A DNA stretch of 64,000 nt. Origin: Actinomadura chibensis NBRC 106107. Its GTDB lineage: Bacteria > Actinomycetota > Actinomycetes > Streptosporangiales > Streptosporangiaceae. The stretch covers positions 124,001 through 188,000 of the forward strand of contig NZ_BCQP01000017.1 in NCBI RefSeq assembly GCF_001552135.1. Reading direction: 5' to 3'. The stretch's first letter is position 1; each line of letters opens with the position of its first letter. Made by a program: the position numbers and the translations under genes. Below are positions 17,758 to 25,862 of this stretch, in pieces. The notes under the pieces are model-generated. The model ran no database searches. It saw only the letters and a list, made by a program, of their open reading frames with translations, and was not told the origin of the DNA.

Positions 17758-17982
17758 ATGACCCCCGAAAACGGTACAGAAACGACAGAAGCCGCCCATA
17801 TGGACGAGGTAGACGTGAACCCCGCCGTCCACCACGCGACCGAGTCCGACGAAGAGCGGGTCCTCACCGAGCTGTACGGCGCTCCGGACGCCGACGGCAT
17901 CTACCGTGGCGCGGACGCCGACGAAGAGGCCGACGACGAGTCCGAAGAGTCCGACGGGTCCGACGAGGAGGACGCCGGATGA
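17758..17982 (+). CDS. Small, very acidic protein upstream of CHAP gene
   Basis: A 74-residue protein beginning MTPENGTETTEAAHMDEVDV and ending in a run of Asp/Glu/Ser. Predicted charge is strongly negative and most of it is likely disordered. The ribosome binding site CCAGGAGGAGCA directly before ATG 17758 is one of the best in the window. Its stop overlaps the CHAP-protein ATG (ATGA), so the two are translationally coupled and probably interact. No family is recognised. An acidic partner could act as a chaperone, an inhibitor or a charge-balancing tag for the peptidoglycan hydrolase; this is inference. Confidence 0.75.
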   Translation: MTPENGTETTEAAHMDEVDVNPAVHHATESDEERVLTELYGAPDADGIYRGADADEEADDESEESDGSDEEDAG

Positions 17983-18770
17983 GCGCCGCCGGAATGATCA
18001 GGGAGGCCCGCAAGTCGCTCGGCCTGTCCGGCCGCCCCAACAAGATCACCAAGGAGTACGCGGACAAGCACGGGTCCGAGTTCGCCTCGGCGTCCTGGTG
18101 CGACATGGCCATCACCTACTGGGCGCGGCACAGCGGCAACGCGGCCGCCGTCCTGCCCGGCGGCGACCGCGCCTACACGGTCTGGCACGCCGAGGACTTC
18201 AAGAAGGCCGGACGCTGGCACGCGGGCACGACGGCCAACGTCGACAGGGCCAAGCCCGGCGACATCGTGTTCTTCGACTGGGGCGCGACCAACCGCATCT
18301 CCGCGATCGACCACGTCGGCGTGGTCGAGAAGGTCCTCGGCGGCGGGCGGCTCCAGACGATCGAGGCCAACACCGACGACGCGGTGAAGCGCCGCGTCCG
18401 CGCCGCCGGGGTCATCGCCGGGTTGGGGCGTCCGGCCTACGGCCCGTCCGCGCCGCCGAAGCCGACGTACTGGGACGTCCAGTCCACCGTCGCGCACCGG
18501 CGCGTCCGGATCCCGTGGGGGTCGCCGGTCCTGCGCGAGGGGTCCGGCGGGGGCCGCGTGAAATGGCTCCAGGACGCCCTCAACGGCCTCGGTTCCGACC
18601 TGAACGTGGACGGCGAGTTCGGCCGCGACACCAAGACGGCCGTCGTCGACTTCCAGAAGGACCACCGCGACGAGAACGGCGACAAGCTCTCGGCGGACGG
18701 CGAATACGGCGACCACACCGCCCGCGCGCTGTTCCTCGCGCACGGCGGCGCACCGAAGGACGCCGTCTGA
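17979..18770 (+). CDS. Leaderless CHAP-domain plus peptidoglycan-binding protein (endolysin-like)
   Basis: A 263-residue protein with two domains. Residues about 1-150 form a CHAP amidase/peptidase domain: catalytic Cys about 41 in ASWCDMAITYWAR, His about 112 in AIDHVGVVEKV, and a polar residue in TIEANTDDAV. Residues about 185-255 form a PG_binding_1 repeat: VKWLQDALNGLGSDLNVDGE, FGRDTKTAVVDFQKDH, GEYGDHTARALF. There is no signal peptide or membrane segment, so it needs lysis, a holin or a non-canonical route to reach peptidoglycan. The architecture equals that of phage endolysins, but no phage genes flank it. It is coupled to the acidic-protein gene by an ATGA overlap. Confidence 0.85.
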   Translation: MSAAGMIREARKSLGLSGRPNKITKEYADKHGSEFASASWCDMAITYWARHSGNAAAVLPGGDRAYTVWHAEDFKKAGRWHAGTTANVDRAKPGDIVFFDWGATNRISAIDHVGVVEKVLGGGRLQTIEANTDDAVKRRVRAAGVIAGLGRPAYGPSAPPKPTYWDVQSTVAHRRVRIPWGSPVLREGSGGGRVKWLQDALNGLGSDLNVDGEFGRDTKTAVVDFQKDHRDENGDKLSADGEYGDHTARALFLAHGGAPKDAV

Positions 18771-18993
18771 CCTGGTGGTTCTCGCCCGCGTGCCGGAGCC
18801 GCCAGCACTTGGGCACACCTCGGTAAATAAGCGGTCCGAGGACTAGTACAGAATTCAACCCCGGCATAGGTTCGTATGGTCGCCTTCCGTGGAGGTGGCC
18901 TCGATGACATGGCCGGACCAGCGTGCCCCTCCCCAGGGGCGTCTCTCCGTCGAACGGACTCTGTCCACCCCGAGACGTCCCTGGGAGAAACGC

Positions 18994-19485
18994 ATGCCAC
19001 GTATCCGTGTCGAGGTCGACGGCGCGACGTACGAGGACGACGTCGAACCTCGCCTCCTACTGGTCCACTATCTGCGCGAACGGCTGGGCAAGGTCGGAAC
19101 CCCGGTCGGGTGCGACACCAGCAACTGCGGAGCCTGCACCGTCCTGCTGGACGGCGAGAGCGTCAAGAGCTGCTCCGTGCTCGCCGTCCAGGCGGACGGC
19201 GGCGACGTCACGACCGTCGAGGGCCTCGGCATCGACGGGACGACGCACCCGATGCAGCGCGCCTTCCACGAGGAGCACGCGCTCCAGTGCGGCTACTGCA
19301 CGCCCGGCATGATCATGGCATCGCTGGATCTGCTGCGGGAGAACCCCGACCCGTCCGACGACGAGGTCAGGGAGGGGCTTGAGGGCAACCTCTGCCGGTG
19401 CACCGGCTACCAGAACATCGTCAAGGCCGTCCGGCGCGCCGCCAAGGAAATGCGGGAACCGGCGGAGCGGGAGGTGACGCCGTGA
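18994..19485 (+). CDS. Molybdenum hydroxylase small subunit, 2x[2Fe-2S]
   Basis: A 163-residue iron-sulfur subunit of the xanthine dehydrogenase/aerobic CO dehydrogenase family. The plant-type ferredoxin cluster motif is [16 protein letters not shown] with a later Cys (VKSCSVLA). The second cluster motif is [10 protein letters not shown] plus [10 protein letters not shown]. It passes electrons from the molybdenum site to FAD. ATG 18994 is preceded by GGGAG at good spacing. The reading could extend to 18889, but those residues are not family-like. First gene of a small-large-medium subunit set. Confidence 0.95.
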   Translation: MPRIRVEVDGATYEDDVEPRLLLVHYLRERLGKVGTPVGCDTSNCGACTVLLDGESVKSCSVLAVQADGGDVTTVEGLGIDGTTHPMQRAFHEEHALQCGYCTPGMIMASLDLLRENPDPSDDEVREGLEGNLCRCTGYQNIVKAVRRAAKEMREPAEREVTP

Positions 19486-19558
19486 CCGGAGCGAAGCGAG
19501 GATCATGGCGTCACCCCGCCGGGGGTCTGGGGGTCGCCCCCCAGGAAAGGAGGAGGTC

Positions 19559-21970
19559 GTGACTGTGCAGGAGGGCAGGGCGGAGGTCGGGTCTCCGCGC
19601 AAACGGTCGGAGGACGCGCGGCTCATCACCGGCCAGACCCGCTGGACCGACAACCTCGCCCCGGCCGGGACGCTGCACGTGGCGTTCCTGCGCAGCCCGT
19701 TCGCGCACGCGCGGATCACCCGGGTGGACACGTCGGAGGCGGCGCGGAGCCCCGGCGTCGTCGCGGTGTTCAGCGGCGCGGACTTCGCCGAGGAACAGGG
19801 CTCGCTGCCCTGCGCGTGGGTCGTGACCGAGGACATGAAGCATCCGGACCACCCGCCGATGGCGGTGAGCGAAGTCCGGTACGTCGGCGAGCCGGTGGCG
19901 TGCGTGGTGGCCCGCGACAAGTACGCGGCGGCCGACGCGCTGGAGGAGATCGACGTCGACTACGAGCCGCTGCCGCCGGTCGTCGACATGAAGGAGGCCG
20001 TCGCGGACGGGGCCGACCTCGTCCACGAGGACCTCGGGACCAACAAGTCCTACACGTGGGTCTTCGAGAACGGCGACATCGACGCCGCGCTCAGGGACGC
20101 GCCGGTCGTCATCGAACGCGAGTACGTGCAGCAGCGGCTGATCCCGTCCGCGATGGAGCCGCGGTCGGTCCTGTGCGTGCCGGAGGCGGACGATTTCACG
20201 CTGTACTCCGCCACGCAGATCCCGCACATTCTCCGGCTGATGCTGGCGACCGTCACCGGAATCGCGGAGCACCGCATCCGGGTCGTCGCGCCGGACGTCG
20301 GCGGCGGGTTCGGCTCCAAGCTCCAGGTGTACGGCGAAGAGGTTCTCGCGCTTCTGCTGGCGCGGCGGCTGGGACGTCCCGTGAAATGGACGGAGTCGCG
20401 CAGCGAAGGCAACATGACCGTCCACCACGGGCGCGACCAGATACAGCGGCTCACGCTCGCCGCAGAGCGCGACGGACGAATCCGCGGATTCAAGGTGGAT
20501 CTGCTGGCCGACATGGGCGCGTACCTGATGCTCGTCACGCCGGGCATCCCGTTGCTGGGCGCGTTCATGTTCAACGGCATCTACAAGATGGACGCGTACT
20601 CGTTCACCTGTACGGGCGTCTTCACCACGAAAACGCCGACGGACGCCTATCGGGGTGCGGGCCGTCCAGAAGCGACCTACGCCGTCGAGCGCATCATGGA
20701 CGAATTGGCCGCCGAACTGGACCTCGACCCCATCGAGGTACGGCGGCGCAACTGGATCGCGCACGACGAATTCCCGTACGACACGATCGCGGGGCTCACC
20801 TACGACTCGGGCAATTACGAGGCGGCGACGGACAAGGCCCTGGAGCTCTTCCAGTACGACAAGCTCCGCGCGGAGCAGGCCGAGCGCCGTGAAAGGAACG
20901 ACCCGGTCCAGCTCGGCATCGGGGTGTCGACGTTCACGGAGATGTGCGGGCTGGCCCCGTCCCGTGTCCTCGGTTCGCTGTCGTACGGGGCGGGCGGCTG
21001 GGAGCACGCGTCGGTGCGCGTACTGCCGTCCGGCAAGGTCGAGGTGGTGACGGGTTCGTCCGCGCATGGGCAGGGCCACGAGACGGCCTGGGCGCAGATC
21101 ACCGCGGACAGGCTCGGTGTCCCGTTCGAGGACGTGCGGGTCCTGCACGGCGACACCGCCATTTCGCCGAGGGGAATGGATACCTACGGGTCGCGTTCGC
21201 TCACGGTCGGCGGGGTCGCGCTCTACTCGGCGTGCGAGAAGGTCGTCGACAAGGCGCGGAAGGTGGCGGCGCATCTGCTGGAGGCCGCCGAACAGGACCT
21301 GGAGTTCTCCGACGGACGGTTCAGCGTGCGCGGCGTCCAGCAGGAGGGCAAAACGATCCAGGAGGTCGTGCTCGCCGCATGGACGGCGCACGACCTGCCA
21401 GAGGGTATCGAGCCCTCCCTCGACTCAGAGGCCACATTCGACCCGGACAACTTCTCCTTCCCACACGGAACGCACCTGTGCGCCACCGAAGTCGACACCG
21501 AGACGGGAATGGTGAAAATCCGCAAGTACGTGGCCGTGGACGACGTTGGGAAGGTCGTCAATCCGCTCATCGTCGAGGGGCAGGTGCACGGCGGCCTGGC
21601 GCAGGGCATCGCGCAGGCCCTCTTCGAGGAGGCCGTGTACGACGAGGAGGGGAACTTGACCACGACCACCATGGCGGACTACCTCGTCCCGTCCGCCGCG
21701 GACCTGCCGGAGTTCACCACCGACCGGACGGAGACGGCCGCGACGTCCAACCCGATGGGCGTGAAGGGCGTCGGCGAGGCGGGCACGATCGCGTCCACCC
21801 CGGCCGTCGTCAACGCGGTCGTGGACGCGCTGCGCCCCTACGGCGTGAAGGACGTGCCGATGCCGTGCTCGCCCGAGCGCGTCTGGCGCGCCCTCCGCGC
21901 CGAGCGGAAACCGGACACCGCCGAGCCCGGCGCGGGCGGCGGCCTCGGATCCGCCGGAGGTGCGCAGTGA
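19559..21970 (+). CDS. Molybdenum hydroxylase large subunit (form II CoxL-like)
   Basis: An 803-residue molybdopterin-cytosine-dinucleotide subunit. It contains the GGGFGSK loop (about residues 245-252), the active-site loop AYRGAGRPEA (about 362-371), GQGHETAWAQI and a late GVKGVGEAGTI with the base-catalyst Glu. The AYRGAGR loop marks form II members; true carbon monoxide dehydrogenases carry AYxCSFR. Substrate is therefore probably an aldehyde or N-heterocycle, not CO. GTG 19559 follows AAAGGAGGAGG. A 70-bp gap after the small subunit contains an in-frame ATG at 19505 that is less likely. Confidence 0.93.
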   Translation: MTVQEGRAEVGSPRKRSEDARLITGQTRWTDNLAPAGTLHVAFLRSPFAHARITRVDTSEAARSPGVVAVFSGADFAEEQGSLPCAWVVTEDMKHPDHPPMAVSEVRYVGEPVACVVARDKYAAADALEEIDVDYEPLPPVVDMKEAVADGADLVHEDLGTNKSYTWVFENGDIDAALRDAPVVIEREYVQQRLIPSAMEPRSVLCVPEADDFTLYSATQIPHILRLMLATVTGIAEHRIRVVAPDVGGGFGSKLQVYGEEVLALLLARRLGRPVKWTESRSEGNMTVHHGRDQIQRLTLAAERDGRIRGFKVDLLADMGAYLMLVTPGIPLLGAFMFNGIYKMDAYSFTCTGVFTTKTPTDAYRGAGRPEATYAVERIMDELAAELDLDPIEVRRRNWIAHDEFPYDTIAGLTYDSGNYEAATDKALELFQYDKLRAEQAERRERNDPVQLGIGVSTFTEMCGLAPSRVLGSLSYGAGGWEHASVRVLPSGKVEVVTGSSAHGQGHETAWAQITADRLGVPFEDVRVLHGDTAISPRGMDTYGSRSLTVGGVALYSACEKVVDKARKVAAHLLEAAEQDLEFSDGRFSVRGVQQEGKTIQEVVLAAWTAHDLPEGIEPSLDSEATFDPDNFSFPHGTHLCATEVDTETGMVKIRKYVAVDDVGKVVNPLIVEGQVHGGLAQGIAQALFEEAVYDEEGNLTTTTMADYLVPSAADLPEFTTDRTETAATSNPMGVKGVGEAGTIASTPAVVNAVVDALRPYGVKDVPMPCSPERVWRALRAERKPDTAEPGAGGGLGSAGGAQ

Positions 21971-22824
21971 TCCCCGCCGCGTTCGACTACGCGCGCCCCC
22001 GCTCGGTGGACGAGGCCGTCCGGGCGCTGGCCGACGCGGGCGAGGACGCGAAGGTCCTCGCCGGAGGGCAGAGCCTCATGCCGCTGCTGCGGCTGCGGCT
22101 CGCGATCCCGGACGCGCTGATCGACCTCGGCCGGATCGCGGCGCTCCGCGAGATCCGCGACGACGGCGACGCCGTGGTCATCGGCGCGATGGCCACCCAC
22201 CACCAGGTGATCCGCGACCCGCTCGTCCGCGCGCACCTGCCGCTGGTGGCGCGCGCGACCGAGACCGTCGCGGACCCGGCCGTCCGGCACCGCGGGACGT
22301 TCGGCGGGTCGCTGGCGCACGCCGACCCGGCGGGCGACCTCCCGGCCGTCGCGCTGGCGCTGGACGCGGTCCTGCTCGTCCGGTCCCCGCGCGGCGAGCG
22401 GGAGATCCCGGCGGCGGAGTTCTTCGTCGACTGGATGACGTCCGCGATGGAGCCGGACGAGCTGCTCGTCGGCGTCCGCGTGCCGAAGCTCGGGCCCGGC
22501 TGGGGCGTCCACTACGAGAAGTTCCACCGGACGGCGCAGGCGTGGGCGATCGTCGGCGTCGCGTGCGCGGTGCGCCGCGAGGGGGACGCGGTCGCGGAGG
22601 CCCGCGTCGCGCTGACCAACATGGGCCCGGCGCCCGTCCGGGCCGGCGCGGTGGAGGAGGCCGTCCGCGGCCGTCCGATTTCGGATGATTCATTCCGGTC
22701 CGCGGGCGGGCGCGCCGCCGAAGGGACGGAACCGCCGTCCGACCTGCACGGGTCGTCGGAGTACCGGTCGCACCTCGCGACGGTGCTGACCGCGCGGGCG
22801 CTCGCGGCGGCCGCCGCCGCCTGA
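21967..22824 (+). CDS. Molybdenum hydroxylase FAD-binding medium subunit (CoxM-like)
   Basis: A 285-residue FAD subunit. The family FAD motifs are seen: VLAGGQSLMPLLRLRL (about residues 30-45) and RHRGTFGGSLAHADPAGDLP (about 106-125), in the positions AGGxS and TxGG of CoxM. It starts at a GTG overlapping the large-subunit stop (GTGA), so translation is coupled. It completes the three-subunit enzyme and passes electrons to a quinone or other acceptor. No maturation genes such as coxD, coxE, coxF or xdhC lie beside it. Confidence 0.93.
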   Translation: MIPAAFDYARPRSVDEAVRALADAGEDAKVLAGGQSLMPLLRLRLAIPDALIDLGRIAALREIRDDGDAVVIGAMATHHQVIRDPLVRAHLPLVARATETVADPAVRHRGTFGGSLAHADPAGDLPAVALALDAVLLVRSPRGEREIPAAEFFVDWMTSAMEPDELLVGVRVPKLGPGWGVHYEKFHRTAQAWAIVGVACAVRREGDAVAEARVALTNMGPAPVRAGAVEEAVRGRPISDDSFRSAGGRAAEGTEPPSDLHGSSEYRSHLATVLTARALAAAAAA

Positions 22825-22941
22825 TTGCACGTCGCGTGGCCGGGTACCCGTTCGGGTGCCCGGCCCCGACTGGCGGGCTGCCCGGCCACCGCCGTAAGGT
22901 CACGGGACGGGCAAGTTCTCCGGACGATAAGGACAACGATC

Positions 22942-23793
22942 ATGGAGCTCGACCACGATTTCGCCGTCCCCGTACCGGTGGAGCGTGCCTGGTCGGTGCT
23001 GCTCGACGTGGAGCGCGTCGCGACGTGCATGCCGGGCGCGACCCTCGACTCGGTCGAGGGCGAGGAGTACAAGGGCCGGATGAAGGTGAAGGTCGGCGCG
23101 ATGACCATCACCTACCGCGGCGCGGCGCGGATCGTGTCGGCGGACGAGTCGTCCCGGACGGTGACGCTGGAGGCGTCCGCGAAGGAGGCCCGCGGCTCGG
23201 GGACGGCGGCGGCGACCGTCCAGGCGAAGCTGCACGAGGACGAGGACGGCACGACCCGCGTGACCGTCCACACGAAGCTGAACGTGACGGGGCGGCCGGC
23301 CCAGTTCGGCCGCAACATCCTGTCCGAGGTCGGCTCCAAGGTCATCGCGCGGTTCGCGAAGGCGCTGGCGGAGGAGCTGGAGTCGTCCGGCGAGGCGGAG
23401 ACCGCGCCCGCGCCCGAGGCCCCGCCGGAGGCCGAGGCCCCGCCGGAGGCCGCGCCCGAGGCGCCCTCCCCGGTCGCGGAGGCCCCGGCGGAGGAGCCTG
23501 CGGAGAAGCCCGCGGACAAGCCGGGCCCGGCCACCGCGGAGACCCTCGCCCCCGTCTCCGACATCACGCCGCCGGAGCGCGAGCCCGAACCCGAACCCGC
23601 CGCCCCGGTGGAGCGGAGGCCGGAGCGTCCGCTGCGCGTCGCCCGCGACGACGACGCGATCGACCTGCTGGAGGTCGCGGGCCCCTCGGTCGCCAAGCGG
23701 GCGGTGCCCGCGGTCGGCGGGCTCGTCGCGCTGCTGCTGGCCGTCCGGTTCCTGGTGCGCAGGCGGCGCGGCGGGCGGCGCGGCAGGCGCTGA
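22942..23793 (+). CDS. CoxG-like SRPBCC protein with membrane tail
   Basis: A 283-residue protein. Residues 1-150 are a CoxG-type SRPBCC domain (MELDHDFAVPVPVERAWSVL, VATCMPGATLDSVEGEEYKG, ...GRPAQFGRNILSEVGSKV). A long Ala/Pro/Glu-rich linker (about 152-240) precedes a C-terminal hydrophobic segment (AVPAVGGLVALLLAVRFLV) and a basic tail. CoxG proteins help anchor or recruit aerobic CO-dehydrogenase-type enzymes at the membrane, which fits the three upstream genes. ATG 22942 follows AAGGA. A gap of 117 bp separates it from the FAD subunit gene. Confidence 0.88.
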   Translation: MELDHDFAVPVPVERAWSVLLDVERVATCMPGATLDSVEGEEYKGRMKVKVGAMTITYRGAARIVSADESSRTVTLEASAKEARGSGTAAATVQAKLHEDEDGTTRVTVHTKLNVTGRPAQFGRNILSEVGSKVIARFAKALAEELESSGEAETAPAPEAPPEAEAPPEAAPEAPSPVAEAPAEEPAEKPADKPGPATAETLAPVSDITPPEREPEPEPAAPVERRPERPLRVARDDDAIDLLEVAGPSVAKRAVPAVGGLVALLLAVRFLVRRRRGGRRGRR

Positions 23794-23902
23794 CGCCCGG
23801 CCGGGAGGGCGGCCGAAGAGAACGGAAAGCGCGGGTCAACGATCCGCCGCCGGACGGCGGCGTCGGTGGCCCGCGCCGCCGCGCGTGCCGTCGGCTTGTC
23901 CC

Positions 23903-24604
23903 GTGGACACCATCGAGCTCCGCCGGATCGCGCGGATCGAGGACGGCAACTGGTGGTACCGGACGCGCCGCGAGGCGCTGTCCGCCGAGCTGCTCCGGTT
24001 CAGCGTGCCGGGGACGGCCGTCGACATCGGCGCGGCCGCCGGGACGGCCTGCCGGGTCCTCGCCGAGCACGGCTGGGACGCCACGGCGATCGACCTGAGC
24101 CCGGCGGCCGTGGAGCTGGCCCGCGCGCACGGCGTGGAGGCGTACCAGGGCGACGCGTGCTACCTGCCGCTTCCGCCCGAGGCGTACGACCTGGCGCTCG
24201 CGCTGGACGTCCTGGAGCACGTCGAGGACGACGGGCGCGCCGCCGCCGAGATCGCCCGCGTGCTGCGCCCCGGCGGCACGGCGCTCGTGTCGGTCGCCTG
24301 CGACATGGCGCTGTGGTCGGCGCACGACGTGGCGCTCGGCCGCGTCCGCCGGTACTCGCGCCGCGCGCTGGTCGACCTGGTCGAGGGCGCCGGGCTGGTG
24401 GTGGAGCGGGTGTGGAGCCGGGGGGTGCTGCTGCGTCCCGTCCTGCGGCTGCGCAGGCACCGCACGGCGCGGCGGGAGGACCTCGCGCCGCTGCATCCGC
24501 TGGTCAACGAGGCACTGCGGCTGGCGGCCGTGCTGGAACGGTGCCCGCCGCTGTGCGGCTGGCCGGGAACGCGCCTGTTCGCGCGGGCCCGCCGCCCCGG
24601 CTGA
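23903..24604 (+). CDS. Class I SAM-dependent methyltransferase
   Basis: A 233-residue methyltransferase. The SAM-binding motif I is VDIGAAAGTACRVLAEHGWD (about residues 39-58), followed by the acidic motif AIDLSP, the DALALDVLEHVEDD-type motif (LALALDVLEHVEDDGRAAAE) and ARVLRPGGTALVSVA. The N-terminal RIEDGNWWYRTRRE segment is typical of methyltransferases acting on glycolipid or isoprenoid intermediates, but no substrate can be assigned. GTG 23903 is preferred over GTG 23885 because the protein then begins MDTIELRRIARIEDGNWW. No clear ribosome binding site is seen. Confidence 0.85.
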   Translation: MDTIELRRIARIEDGNWWYRTRREALSAELLRFSVPGTAVDIGAAAGTACRVLAEHGWDATAIDLSPAAVELARAHGVEAYQGDACYLPLPPEAYDLALALDVLEHVEDDGRAAAEIARVLRPGGTALVSVACDMALWSAHDVALGRVRRYSRRALVDLVEGAGLVVERVWSRGVLLRPVLRLRRHRTARREDLAPLHPLVNEALRLAAVLERCPPLCGWPGTRLFARARRPG

Positions 24605-24608
24605 CCGG

Positions 24609-25820
24609 TCAGCCGGTGCCGTCCGGCCAGTCCCGCGGCTCGGCCACCCATCCCGCGAGCAGGACGAGCCCGCTCGGACGGTGCCGGGCGAAGAACCCGA
24701 ACGGCCGGTCGAAGCGCACGTCCAGCGCCCGCGCCTCCGCCATCGGCGCGCCCATGACCGCCGCGGACATCGCCGTGACGGCGGCGGCCCGGAACCCCTC
24801 GGCGCTGAACGCGGCGTTGACGTCCTGGACGGCCTGCGCGACCGCCAGCGGCGCCGGGCTGATCCCGGGGAGGTGGCCGCGCGGGTCCGGGGTCGAGACG
24901 GTGGCCAGCCCGAACAGCCCGGCGCGGGCGAGCAGGTCGTGCGAGGCGGCGACGTCGAAGCGCGCGGCGGTGACGTCGAGCCTGGTGCCGGGCTGGAACG
25001 CGGCGACCGTCCGGACGCGCAGGCCGGGCGCCGCCTCCGGCTTCGACAGCAGCCCGGCGCCCTGGCGGAGTCCGTGCCGCCCGTCCGCGGCGGCCAGGGC
25101 GCCCGCGACGACCTCGCCCGCCGGTCGTCCCTCCTCGCCCAGGCAGAGGATCACGTCGACGTCGTCCTCGCCGGGCACGGCGAGGAGCGTGACCGGACCC
25201 GCCGGAGTGGCCTCCGCCAAGGCCAGCCGGTCGACCTCCGCCGTGCTGGCGAACAGTCCCGCCGCCGGGCGGTCGCGCCCCGCCCACGGGCCGTCCCGCG
25301 GGACGAGCGGCACGTCCTCGAACGGCTCCCGCCAGCGCGTGGCGATGCTCAGCGCGGTGGCGAGGACGAGGCCGGTGTCGTCGCGCACCTCGACCGGCAT
25401 CGCGGTCAGCCGCCCGGCGGTGTTCCGCGCGACCCATTCGTCCAGCCGGGCTTGGTCGGCGGCCGGGTCGCCGGTCAGCTCCCCGCGCGCCTCGGCCGGG
25501 ACGGCATCGCGCCACCATTGCTCGACGGGCAGGTCGGCCAGCGTCCACACGCCGAGCGCGGCGGTCGCGGCCGTGCCGCCCGCGAGGAGGGCGAGGAGGT
25601 CGCGCGCGTGCCGCTCCGCCCCGGTGGCGTCGACGCCGACGGCCCGCTGAAGCTCGCCGCGCCCGGGCTCGCGCGCGGCGGCGGCGAGGAACGCGAGCAG
25701 CGGCCACGCCCCCGCCCCGGACAGCACGGTCGTCGTGCCGTCGCAGGCGTCCCGCGCCCAGCGGGCGGTCAGGGCGTTGGACGCGCGGACGAGATCACCG
25801 GTCGCGGTTCCGGAAGCCAT
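24609..25820 (-). CDS. Divergent serpin-family protein
   Basis: A 403-residue protein with serpin-like architecture. Evidence is concentrated in the C-terminus: a hinge-like DVNAAFSAEGFRAAAVTAMS (serpin consensus EEGTEAAAAT), a short reactive-loop-like stretch, and the final strand FDRPFGFFARHRPSGLVLLA plus GWVAEP, matching the family ending FxxxxPFLFFIRHxxTxxxLFMGRV. There is no signal peptide, so a cytoplasmic target is likely if it is inhibitory. Bacterial serpins are sporadic. The hinge has Phe-Arg in place of Thr-Glu, which might impair loop insertion. It is convergent with the methyltransferase gene, 4 bp apart. Confidence 0.75.
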   Translation of the reverse strand: MASGTATGDLVRASNALTARWARDACDGTTTVLSGAGAWPLLAFLAAAAREPGRGELQRAVGVDATGAERHARDLLALLAGGTAATAALGVWTLADLPVEQWWRDAVPAEARGELTGDPAADQARLDEWVARNTAGRLTAMPVEVRDDTGLVLATALSIATRWREPFEDVPLVPRDGPWAGRDRPAAGLFASTAEVDRLALAEATPAGPVTLLAVPGEDDVDVILCLGEEGRPAGEVVAGALAAADGRHGLRQGAGLLSKPEAAPGLRVRTVAAFQPGTRLDVTAARFDVAASHDLLARAGLFGLATVSTPDPRGHLPGISPAPLAVAQAVQDVNAAFSAEGFRAAAVTAMSAAVMGAPMAEARALDVRFDRPFGFFARHRPSGLVLLAGWVAEPRDWPDGTG

Positions 25821-25862
25821 CCTCCCGATGGTTGGGGAACGCCCCGGCGCGTGTCAAAGCGG

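Noticed and set aside
17758..18770. Prophage remnant around the CHAP protein.
   Set aside because: Flanking genes are ordinary chromosomal genes (phoD and molybdenum hydroxylase) with no integrase, terminase, capsid or tail genes, and no attachment-site repeats were seen.
18994..22824. Aerobic carbon monoxide dehydrogenase.
   Set aside because: The large subunit has AYRGAGR, not the AYxCSFR loop required for the Mo-Cu CO-oxidising site.
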